This document shows positions 6,787 through 11,917 of a stretch of DNA of 11,917 bases, piece after piece (position 1 is the stretch's first letter; each line of letters begins with the position of its first letter). The notes under the pieces were generated by a model. It searched no databases, was not told the origin of the DNA, and worked only from the letters and a program-made list of their open reading frames with translations. The stretch is from JBGTLW01 sp041743835 (GTDB lineage Bacteria; Planctomycetota; Phycisphaerae; Phycisphaerales; Phycisphaeraceae): positions 1 to 11,917 of the forward strand of contig JBGTLW010000397.1 in assembly GCA_041743835.1 (NCBI GenBank). Direction: 5' to 3'. The translations under genes and the position numbers were made by a program.

Positions 6787-7542
6787 ATGGCGACCAGTCT
6801 GGGTGCCCTGTGCACCGATTTTTACGTCAACCAGAAGCTTGCCCTGAAGATGGACATGCCGTCGGAGCGGGAGACGATCCTCCATTTCTTCGACCACATC
6901 CGCAAGGCGATGCCCTCGATGAACCGCTTCCGCCGGTATGACGGGGAGTTGGCGCTGGAGTCGTCGCGTCGGGACTCGGAGTACAAGTGGCTGGCGCTGC
7001 GGCGGACGAGCGTACGCTCTGGCCACGTCAACCCGCAGTCGATGGAAGAGGCCTACACCTTCCACCGCCTGCTCCTGGAGATCAGCCCGTACCACCTGAC
7101 GATCAGCCCGCTTGATGTGGACTATCTCGAGCTCATGTTCGGCTTCGACCTGGAGTGCAAAGAGAACCACGACCGCATCATCTACGAAGCGCTGTACCGC
7201 GAAACCCCCATCGCCACCCTCCTGGCGGAGGGCGATGACCACGGCAAGATCCTGGATGTGCAGCCGGTCTTCGGGCAGTCGCTCAACGAGGCGGGCGACC
7301 TGCAATCTTACTTCGAGGTCAAGACCAGGCCCAAGAGCCGGCGCGGCTCGTCCCGCGGGTACCGCCACGAGCCCATCAGCCTGTTCCTCACGCTCCGTAA
7401 GTATGGCCCGATCGACAGCGTCGAGCAGCTCCAGTCGGATCTGGACACGCTGACCAAGACCTGCGAGCACCTGGCCACCCATCGCCTGGTGCCCAATCTG
7501 CTGACACCCATCGCCCAGCGCATCAACGCGGGGAGCAAGTAG
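6787..7542 (+). CDS. conserved-looking protein of unknown function
   Basis: A soluble 251-residue protein with no signal peptide or membrane segment. The start has GGAGA at 6774-6778, eight bases before the ATG, and a promoter-like element at 6731-6739. Mixed alpha/beta composition: an N-terminal segment rich in charged helices (residues 20-60), a central acidic region with SPLDVDYLELMFGFDLEC, and a basic Gly/Arg/Ser loop near residues 180-195 (KTRPKSRRGSSRG) before a Leu-rich C-terminal part. I do not recognise a domain. Absence of low-complexity bias, GC-rich third positions and a good ribosome site indicate a real gene, despite a longer antisense reading frame on the opposite strand. It is divergent from the sugar operon and precedes ddl by 134 bp; neither neighbour gives a firm clue. 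An all-family guess would be invention. Confidence 0.75.
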   Translation: MATSLGALCTDFYVNQKLALKMDMPSERETILHFFDHIRKAMPSMNRFRRYDGELALESSRRDSEYKWLALRRTSVRSGHVNPQSMEEAYTFHRLLLEISPYHLTISPLDVDYLELMFGFDLECKENHDRIIYEALYRETPIATLLAEGDDHGKILDVQPVFGQSLNEAGDLQSYFEVKTRPKSRRGSSRGYRHEPISLFLTLRKYGPIDSVEQLQSDLDTLTKTCEHLATHRLVPNLLTPIAQRINAGSK

Positions 7543-7585
7543 CGGCGGCAGGTGGGGGGAATCAAGGCATTTGGCCGATCTTCTG

Positions 7586-7637
7586 GTTAACGGGTGATGC
7601 GTCGCGTCACGCGGGGGCATGGCTAGTGTGTGTTAAC
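7586..7637. promoter_or_regulatory. dyad and GTTAAC pair upstream of ddl
   Basis: GTGATGCG-T-CGCGTCAC (7594-7610) is a 17-bp dyad with one mismatched pair. GTTAAC, itself a palindrome, occurs at 7586-7591 and 7632-7637. The spacing to the ddl start codon (67 and 40 bp) fits an operator region, but no clear -10/-35 pair is visible and no regulator is implied. Confidence 0.25.
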
Positions 7638-7676
7638 AGCGGGCACGCTGCGCTGCGTGTGCAATAGAGGTGCTGC

Positions 7677-8621
7677 ATGGGTCATGCGAAGTTGAATGTG
7701 CTTGTCTTGCGTGGCGGCCCGGATCGCGAGTGCGAGGTGTCGCTTAAATCTGGTGCGGAGGTGGCTGCGGCCCTGCGCGAAGCGGGGCATGAGGTGCGCG
7801 AGGCGGACGTGATGCCCGACGACCTGGCCGCGCTCGACGCGTTTGCGGGCTGGGGCGATGTGGTGTTTCCCGTCCTCCACGGGCGGTGGGGCGAGGGCGG
7901 CGATCTGCAACGCGTGCTCACCGATCGAGAGCTGCCTTTCGTCGGTTCCGCGGCACCCGCTGCCGAGCTCTGCATGGACAAGCACCGGACCAAGCTGGTG
8001 CTTGAGCAGCACGACATCCTCACGCCGCGCTATGAGTTGCTCGGCCCGGCACAGCGGCCGATGATCAACCCGCCGCTGGTGCTCAAGGTTCCGCAGGAGG
8101 GTTCGTCTTTCGGCTTAGCGATATGCCACACGGATCAGCAGGTCCGGGAGGCTCTGCATGAGCTGCACAATCTGTCGCCCAAGCTGATGGCGGAGGAGTA
8201 TGTCGCGGGCCACGAGATCACCGTCGGCGTGATCGCGCATGACCCGGATCACCCAGCCGACGACCAGGGCCATTCTGCCGAGGCCATACCCCCGATCCAC
8301 ATCATTCCTGCGGGCGGGTATTACGATTTTGATGCGAAGTACATCCGCGACGACACGCAGTACCGCTTCGACCTGCCTGGACCCGCGGACATCGGCCAGA
8401 CGCTGCGATCGATCGCGTACCACGCCTACCGCTGCCTGGGTTGCCGTCACCTGGCGCGGGTGGACTTCATGCTGGATCACGATGGGCAGCCATGGTGCAT
8501 CGAGGTCAACACCATGCCCGGATTTACGACACACTCGCTGCTGCCCATGGCCGCGAGGCAAACGGGCCTGAGCATGCCCGACCTGACGGATCGTATGGTC
8601 CGGCTTGCGGCTGCGAAATAA
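7677..8621 (+). CDS. ddl: D-alanine--D-alanine ligase
   Basis: Joins two D-Ala with ATP to make the dipeptide used in peptidoglycan stem peptides. The 314-residue ATP-grasp protein shows the family signatures in order: GG at 13-14 with Glu18 (equivalent to E. coli DdlB Glu15) and EVSL at 20-23; VFPVLHGRWGEGG at 63-75; MDKHRTK at 100-106; EGSSFG at 141-146; the omega-loop GGYYDFDAKY at 213-222 with Tyr216, the type expected for D-Ala-D-Ala rather than D-Ala-D-Lac ligases; RVDFML at 261-266 with Arg261 and metal ligand Asp263; IEVNTMPGFTTHSLLP at 275-290 with Glu276 and Asn278. Small departures are GEGG where GEDG is usual, and an extra acidic loop near 188-204. GAGGTG at 7667-7672 is the ribosome site. 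Sequence shows the key residues intact, so activity is expected; it supports a peptidoglycan wall in this organism. Confidence 0.95.
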   Translation: MGHAKLNVLVLRGGPDRECEVSLKSGAEVAAALREAGHEVREADVMPDDLAALDAFAGWGDVVFPVLHGRWGEGGDLQRVLTDRELPFVGSAAPAAELCMDKHRTKLVLEQHDILTPRYELLGPAQRPMINPPLVLKVPQEGSSFGLAICHTDQQVREALHELHNLSPKLMAEEYVAGHEITVGVIAHDPDHPADDQGHSAEAIPPIHIIPAGGYYDFDAKYIRDDTQYRFDLPGPADIGQTLRSIAYHAYRCLGCRHLARVDFMLDHDGQPWCIEVNTMPGFTTHSLLPMAARQTGLSMPDLTDRMVRLAAAK

Positions 8622-8689
8622 ATCCCCCGGCCTCGCCCCGGATCGCCTGCCAATTCGACACCGTAAACCACCCCGCCCGCGTCCTAAGG

Positions 8690-8705
8690 CAGCACGGCGG
8701 TGCTG
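8690..8705 (+). terminator. weak hairpin downstream of ddl
   Basis: CAGCAC and GTGCTG form a 6-bp stem with a GGCG loop, 69 bases after the ddl stop, followed by ATTATC rather than a T-run. Possible weak terminator between ddl and the next gene. Confidence 0.25.
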
Positions 8706-8752
8706 ATTATCGTGGCGAATCGGTGCCAGGCGTGCGTGTAAACACTTGTCAA

Positions 8753-8775
8753 TGCTATAGATGTGTCGTCGACAC
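8753..8775 (+). promoter_or_regulatory. extended -10 element with adjoining palindrome
   Basis: TGC followed by TATAGA (8756-8761) resembles an extended -10. Directly after it, at the predicted start-site position, GTGTCG-T-CGACAC (8763-8775) is a perfect 6+6 dyad around one base. Together they look like a repressible promoter for the receiver-like gene and argue that translation begins downstream of them. No -35 is visible. Confidence 0.4.
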
Positions 8776-8829
8776 GAGATCGTTCGGTGGCCACGCGCGC
8801 GGCATCACCGTTGCATGTATCTGTTACCG

Positions 8830-9405
8830 ATGGTCAGTGTGCGCCCCAATTTCAATCAGCCAGCCCAGCCCGGCGACAGCGCGGGGCAGTGGGGCGGCTC
8901 TGGCTCGACCGATGGGCCTGACCGGGGGCCTGACCGGGGGCGGGGCGGCCGGTTCAACGTGCTGCTGACCCAGGACCGAGAGCAGCACATCGAGCACTGG
9001 ACCTCCCAACTACCCCGGCTCATGCGGCCGCTGGGCGTCGAAGCGTTTGTCGCCACCACCGGCCGACAAGCCCTGGCGCTGGCTGAAGAGCACCAGATCC
9101 ATGCCGCACTCATCGACCTGCACACCCCGCGTGGCGATCAGGCGGGGCACGCCGGCACAACCGGCAGCGGGGGCGGCATCTGGTTGCTGGAGGTGCTGGC
9201 ACGAAGGCCACAACGCCCGCCGGTTGTCGTCGTCAACACCCGCACCTACACCCCAGCCGCGGCCCAACGCTACCTCAACACCGCGCTCCGACTCGGGGCG
9301 TTTTCCGTCATCGATCAGCCAATCGAACTCGACCAGCTCCTCCGGGTCATCCAACGACTCATCGACCGCAACTATCGGGGCCAATGGCCCACACCGCCCA
9401 ACTAA
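8830..9405 (+). CDS. degenerate response-regulator receiver-like protein
   Basis: From the ATG at 8830 this is 191 residues: a flexible Gly/Pro/Asp-rich N-terminus (about 1-40) and one receiver-like domain (about 41-180) with no output domain. Strand 1 is RFNVLLTQDRE, keeping one acidic residue (Asp49) where receivers have two. The putative phosphoacceptor is Asp96 in AALIDLHTPR. Thr137 in VVVVNTRTY fits the conserved Thr/Ser. The invariant Lys of the KP motif is Gln163 (SVIDQPIEL). An insertion of about a dozen Gly-rich residues follows Asp96. The protein may therefore be a pseudo-receiver that does not phosphorylate normally. Start choice is uncertain: in-frame ATGs at 8761 and 8815 would add residues with an untypical Cys/His/Arg-rich composition and 8761 falls inside a promoter-like sequence; none has a good ribosome site. 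It precedes groES by 106 bp on the same strand. Confidence 0.7.
   Translation: MVSVRPNFNQPAQPGDSAGQWGGSGSTDGPDRGPDRGRGGRFNVLLTQDREQHIEHWTSQLPRLMRPLGVEAFVATTGRQALALAEEHQIHAALIDLHTPRGDQAGHAGTTGSGGGIWLLEVLARRPQRPPVVVVNTRTYTPAAAQRYLNTALRLGAFSVIDQPIELDQLLRVIQRLIDRNYRGQWPTPPN
8917..8940 (+). repeat. 12-bp tandem duplication inside the receiver-like gene
   Basis: CCTGACCGGGGG occurs twice in direct tandem, encoding the Gly-Pro-Asp-Arg repeat in the flexible N-terminal region. Being a multiple of three it keeps frame; it is a likely slippage site with little functional meaning. Confidence 0.8.
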
Positions 9406-9450
9406 CCAAAAGCTATACCGTAAACCTTCGCCCGAAAACGGCGTGGGCAT

Positions 9451-9480
9451 TGTCCCTCTTGATCCCAACGTTCACCCCAA
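9451..9480 (+). promoter_or_regulatory. groES: sigma-32-like promoter candidate upstream of groES
   Basis: TGTCCCTCTTGAT (9451-9463) matches 11 of 13 positions of the enterobacterial heat-shock -35 pattern TNTCNCCCTTGAA, and CCCCAA (9475-9480) resembles its CCCCAT -10. The spacer is 11 bp, about two shorter than usual. It ends 31 bp before the groES start. Whether this organism has an RpoH-type sigma factor cannot be seen here. Confidence 0.35.
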
Positions 9481-9511
9481 ACCAACCACCCTTTTTTCTA
9501 GGAGCAAACCC

Positions 9512-9799
9512 ATGAAAGTACGTCCCCTCGGCGACAAAATCCTCGTCAAGCGCCTCAAAGCAGAAGAGAAGACCGCCTCAGGCATCTTCCTGCCCGAGTC
9601 CGCGAAGGAAAAGCCACAGCAAGCCAAGGTTGTCCGCGTCGGCACCGGCAAGTTCACAGACGACGGCACCAAAGTCCCGTTCCAGGTCAAGGAAGGCGAC
9701 ACCATCATCCTCGGCAAGTGGGGCGGCACTGAGATCAAGGTTGATGGCCACGATTACATCGTCATGGGTGAGGATGAAGTCCTCGCCGTGGTCGAGTAA
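9512..9799 (+). CDS. groES: co-chaperonin GroES
   Basis: Ten-kilodalton co-chaperonin whose heptamer caps GroEL and closes the folding chamber in the cytoplasm. The 95 residues are the normal length. Family features are the start MKVRPLGDKILVKRL, the mobile GroEL-binding loop around residues 17-32 (AEEKTASGIFLPESAKE, with the hydrophobic IFL anchor at 25-27), VVRVGTGK at 40-47, and the C-terminal DYIVMGEDEVLAVVE. AGGAG at 9500-9504 lies seven bases from the ATG and fixes the start; the frame is open further upstream but only as a shifted reading of the receiver-like gene. It is the first gene of the groES-groEL operon. Confidence 0.97.
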   Translation: MKVRPLGDKILVKRLKAEEKTASGIFLPESAKEKPQQAKVVRVGTGKFTDDGTKVPFQVKEGDTIILGKWGGTEIKVDGHDYIVMGEDEVLAVVE

Positions 9800-9819
9800 A
9801 CCCATACAAACAATAACGA

Positions 9820-9841
9820 CCGAGGGATAGCCATCCCTCGG
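9820..9841 (+). terminator. stem-loop between groES and groEL
   Basis: CCGAGGGAT (9820-9828) pairs perfectly with ATCCCTCGG (9833-9841) around a 4-base AGCC loop, 20 bases after the groES stop and 51 before the groEL start. It is followed by CTTTCAC, too few T residues for efficient termination. It may be a partial terminator, an RNase barrier or a processing site that sets relative groES and groEL message levels. Confidence 0.6.
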
Positions 9842-9892
9842 CTTTCACAGCACTGAAATACCCACACAAACCCCTCCACGGAGCTACCAGTT

Positions 9893-11518
9893 ATGACAGC
9901 TAAATCAATCAAGTTCGACAATGAAGCACGCGAGGCGATCCTCCGCGGCGTCACCAAACTCGCCCGCGCCGTCCGCACCACACTCGGGCCCTCCGGCCGG
10001 GTGGTCATCCTCCAGAAATCCTACGGCTCGCCGACCGTCACCAAGGACGGCGTCACCGTCGCCAAAGAGATCGAGGTCGAAGACCCCGTCGAGAACATCG
10101 GCGCCCAGATGGTGAAGGAAGTCTCCCAGAAGGCGTCCAAGGACGCGGGCGACGGCACCACCACCGCCACCGTGTACGCCGAAGCCATCTTCAAGGAAGG
10201 CCTCAAGAACATCACCGCCGGCGCGAACCCCAACCTCGTGAAGCGCGGCATCGACAAGGCCATCGCCACCATCGTCGCCGAACTCGCCAAGGCCTCCAAG
10301 AAGGTCACCAATTCCGAAGAGATTGCCCAGGTCGGCACCTGCTCGGCGAACCAGGACGCGGAGATCGGCAAGATCATCGCCGAGGCGATGGACAAGGTCG
10401 GTAAGGACGGCGTCATCACCGTCGAAGAGGGCAAGGGCCTCGAAACCAACGTCGATCTTGTCGAAGGCATGCAGTTCGACAAGGGCTTCCTCAGCCCGCA
10501 CTTCGTCACCGATCAGGCCCGCGGCGAAGTCGTCCTCGAAGACTGCTACGTGCTCGTGCACGAGAAGAAGATCAGCTCCGCCAAGGACCTGGTCCCCATC
10601 CTCGGCAAGATCGCTGAAAGCGGCAAGCCCGTCGTCATCAGTGCTGAAGACGTGGACGGCGAAGCGCTGGCGACACTCGTGGTCAACAAGCTCCGTGGCG
10701 TGCTGCACGTCGCGGCTGTGAAGGCCCCGGGCTTCGGCGACCGCCGCAAGGCGATGCTCGAAGACGTCGCGGTGGTCACCGGTGGCGAGGCCATCATGGA
10801 AGAGCTCGGCATCGACCTTGAGAAGCTCGAGCTAAGCCAACTCGGCCGCGCCAAGAAGATCGTCATCGACAAGGACAACACCACGATCATCGAGGGTGCC
10901 GGCAAGACCGCCGACATCAAGGGCCGGATCGCGTCGATCAAGGCCCAGATCGAGAACACCAGCTCCGAGTATGACGCGGAGAAGCTGCAAGAGCGCCTCG
11001 CCAAGCTCGCGGGCGGCGTGGCTCAGATCAACGTCGGTGCCGCGACCGAGTCAGAGATGAAGGAGAAGAAGGCCCGCGTCGAGGATGCCATGCACGCCTG
11101 CCGTGCGGCGGTCGAGGAAGGCATCCTGCCCGGCGGCGGGACAGCGGTGCTGCGTGCAGCCAAGGCGCTGGACAAGATCGACGCCACGGGCGATGAGCGC
11201 GTGGGCATCGACATCGTCAAGCGCGCCATCCGCGCCCCGATCTGGTACATCGCCGACAACGCCGGCCACGACGGCAGCGTCGTCGCCAAGACCGTCGAAG
11301 ACTCGAAGGAGAAGAACTTCGGCTTCAACGCGTTGACCGGCGAATACGGCGACCTGGTGAAGCAGGGCGTCATCGTCCCGACGAAGGTCGAGCGCATCGC
11401 CCTGCAGAATGCCGCGAGCATCTCGGGGCTCCTGCTGACCACCGACGCGGTGATCACCGACATCAAGGAAAAGAAGAAAGCCCCCGCCGGCGGCGGCATG
11501 GATGACATGGACTACTAA
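9893..11518 (+). CDS. groEL: chaperonin GroEL (60 kDa)
   Basis: Forms the tetradecameric ATP-driven folding chamber capped by GroES. The 541 residues are near the usual 540-550. Nucleotide-site features are LGPSGR at 31-36, KDGVTVAKEI with Asp52, and DGTTTATV at 87-94 with Asp87. The catalytic Asp398 lies in RVEDAMHACRAAVEEG, at the same number as in E. coli. AVKAPGFGDRRKAML at 275-289 is the apical-domain signature. GGGTAVL at 414-420 and the ending GGGMDDMDY are typical. LGPSGR replaces the common LGPKGR, a moderate departure. GGAG at 9880-9883 lies nine bases upstream of the ATG. Many Planctomycetota carry several groEL copies; linkage to groES suggests this is a main one. Third-position GC is high, as expected of a strongly expressed native gene. 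Confidence 0.98.
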   Translation: MTAKSIKFDNEAREAILRGVTKLARAVRTTLGPSGRVVILQKSYGSPTVTKDGVTVAKEIEVEDPVENIGAQMVKEVSQKASKDAGDGTTTATVYAEAIFKEGLKNITAGANPNLVKRGIDKAIATIVAELAKASKKVTNSEEIAQVGTCSANQDAEIGKIIAEAMDKVGKDGVITVEEGKGLETNVDLVEGMQFDKGFLSPHFVTDQARGEVVLEDCYVLVHEKKISSAKDLVPILGKIAESGKPVVISAEDVDGEALATLVVNKLRGVLHVAAVKAPGFGDRRKAMLEDVAVVTGGEAIMEELGIDLEKLELSQLGRAKKIVIDKDNTTIIEGAGKTADIKGRIASIKAQIENTSSEYDAEKLQERLAKLAGGVAQINVGAATESEMKEKKARVEDAMHACRAAVEEGILPGGGTAVLRAAKALDKIDATGDERVGIDIVKRAIRAPIWYIADNAGHDGSVVAKTVEDSKEKNFGFNALTGEYGDLVKQGVIVPTKVERIALQNAASISGLLLTTDAVITDIKEKKKAPAGGGMDDMDY

Positions 11519-11541
11519 GCCACCATCCAAACGACTCCCAC

Positions 11542-11570
11542 AAAGCCCCGCATCAACATGCGGGGCTTTT
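11542..11570 (+). terminator. intrinsic terminator of groES-groEL
   Basis: AAAGCCCCGCAT (11542-11553) and ATGCGGGGCTTT (11558-11569) form a perfect 12-bp stem with a 4-base CAAC loop, ending in TTTT (11567-11570). It begins 23 bases after the groEL stop. The A-run before the stem means it could also act on the other strand. Confidence 0.92.
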
Positions 11571-11651
11571 ACATGCGCGATATACTCGTCTCATGGTCGG
11601 ACAGCACGACTCCAACGTGGCTTGATTCATCAACAAGGCAAAGGAATCGCC

Positions 11652-11837
11652 GTGGCATATCCTCGCTTTATCTCTGGCCTCGACGTCTGGATTGAGCTAA
11701 GCAAGAAGTCAAAGGCTGCAAGAAGGAGCCATGTCGCCGTTCCGTATTTCACGGACCTAGATCAGAAACTGCTCACAGGCGGATTCAATTCCGAAGCGCA
11801 ACACCGGGGTTCGAAGATGAGGCATCGCGGGTCGTGG
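11652..11837 (+). pseudogene. possible 5' end of a gene interrupted by an insertion sequence
   Basis: A frame opens at GTG (11652) with AAGGA at 11641-11645, six bases before it, and stays open beyond the window end. It begins VAYPRFISGLDVWIELSKKS and runs through VAVPYFTDLDQKLLTGGFN up to the putative IS boundary near 11838, about 62 codons. Third-position GC over the first 54 codons is about 57%, clearly below groEL, suggesting transferred or decaying DNA. TATACT at 11581-11586 could be a -10. I recognise no family. It may simply be chance open frame, so confidence is low. Confidence 0.3.
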
Positions 11838-11891
11838 GGTAGATTGAGGTTGTTCAACGACTTCAATCCCTTACGGAGCCCGCGATGCCTC
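11819..11891. repeat. 13-bp perfect inverted repeat around the transposase start
   Basis: GAGGCATCGCGGG (11819-11831) and CCCGCGATGCCTC (11879-11891) are exact inverted copies separated by 47 bases. The right arm contains the transposase ATG (11885-11887), and the ribosome site GGAG (11875-11878) lies at its edge. Nested inside, ATTGA (11843-11847) can pair with TCAAT. Confidence 0.8.
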
Positions 11892-11917
11892 GACACCAGC
11901 TTACCACGGACGACCGC
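11838..11917 (+). mobile_element. left end of an IS30-like insertion sequence, truncated by window edge
   Basis: GTAGATT (11839-11845) followed by TTGTTCAACG (11850-11859) resembles the terminal inverted repeat of IS30, which I recall as having GTAGATT and then TTGGTCAACG with nearly the same spacing. A transposase-like start codon lies 47 bases inside the proposed end, similar to IS30 architecture. The true left boundary could be anywhere from 11819 to 11839, and the right end and any target duplication are outside the window. Confidence 0.5.
11885..11917 (+). CDS. transposase, first 11 codons only
   Basis: ATG at 11885 opens the frame MPRHQLTTDDR and continues past the window end. GGAG at 11875-11878 is a ribosome site six bases upstream. 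The L-T-x-x-D/E-R pattern at the very N-terminus is like that preceding the helix-turn-helix of IS30-family transposases, and an IS30-like terminal sequence lies just before it. Eleven residues cannot prove the family. Confidence 0.45.
   Translation, partial: MPRHQLTTDDR

Noticed and set aside
6598..7620. 340-residue minus-strand open frame opposite the 251-residue gene
   Set aside because: Longer than the sense gene, but it is a typical GC-rich antisense frame, runs over the start of the isomerase gene, and lacks a ribosome site.
8761..8829. N-terminal extension of the receiver-like protein from the ATG at 8761
   Set aside because: Cys/His/Arg-rich residues unlike the rest, no ribosome site, and overlap with a promoter-like element and palindrome. 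Not fully excluded.
9047..9511. 155-residue N-terminal extension of GroES
   Set aside because: It is an out-of-frame reading of the receiver-like gene; the ATG at 9512 has a proper ribosome site and gives the normal GroES length.
9406..9511. CIRCE/HrcA operator before groES
   Set aside because: No TTAGCACTC-N9-GAGTGCTAA-like inverted repeat is present.
9905..10708. 267-residue open frame antisense to groEL
   Set aside because: Asp/Gly/Val-rich shadow produced by the codon pattern of groEL on the other strand.
1..11917. CRISPR array, prophage, toxin-antitoxin or defence cassette
   Set aside because: No regular spaced repeats and no recognisable genes of these types on either strand.

Overview
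The window is GC-rich bacterial chromosomal DNA with strong G/C preference at third codon positions. Gene types and protein sequences suggest a Planctomycetota bacterium, probably of the Phycisphaerae group. This is an inference from the style of the GroEL, S4 and Ddl proteins and from the GH78/sugar-catabolism gene content; no 16S rRNA is present to settle it. It is mostly ordinary chromosome: housekeeping genes mixed with carbohydrate-use genes, and an insertion sequence beginning at the right edge.

Layout. (1) 1-549 (+): 3' part of rpsD (ribosomal protein S4). (2) 550-715: convergent gap with overlapping alternative hairpins. (3) 716-1756 (-): a PDZ-containing predicted lipoprotein of unknown role. 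(4) 1893-4217 (-): a GH78 alpha-L-rhamnosidase, separated from the lipoprotein gene by a strong hairpin. (5) 4218-4687: about 470 bp without a gene, with a pair of GTTCGAAC palindromes in front of the rhamnosidase gene and three helically phased GCTACAA repeats next to the tRNA. (6) 4688-4777 (-): tRNA-Ser(GCU) with a good sigma-70 type promoter. (7) 4861-6665 (-): a two-gene sugar catabolic operon, a TIM-barrel sugar phosphate isomerase/epimerase-like gene overlapping by ATGA with a medium-chain dehydrogenase. (8) 6666-6786: a divergent promoter region with a 14-bp perfect palindrome. (9) 6787-7542 (+): an unrecognised 251-residue protein. (10) 7677-8621 (+): D-alanine-D-alanine ligase. (11) 8830-9405 (+): a degenerate receiver-like protein. 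(12) 9512-9799 and 9893-11518 (+): groES and groEL, separated by a hairpin and closed by a very clear intrinsic terminator at 11542-11570. (13) 11571-11917: lower-GC DNA holding a possible interrupted gene, then what looks like the left end of an IS30-type element with the first 11 codons of its transposase.

How the parts relate. The rhamnosidase and the isomerase/dehydrogenase pair could serve release and oxidation of plant or algal sugars, but they are separate transcription units with different candidate operators, so a shared pathway is not shown. ddl supports peptidoglycan synthesis. groES and groEL form the chaperonin operon; no CIRCE element is present, but a sequence resembling a sigma-32 promoter lies upstream of groES. 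I see no CRISPR array, defence cassette, prophage or biosynthetic cluster, and no convincing new system. The points most worth a second look are the interrupted locus at the right edge, the phased repeats beside tRNA-Ser, the shared divergent promoter at 6693-6739, and the receiver-like gene with a substituted active site in front of groES.
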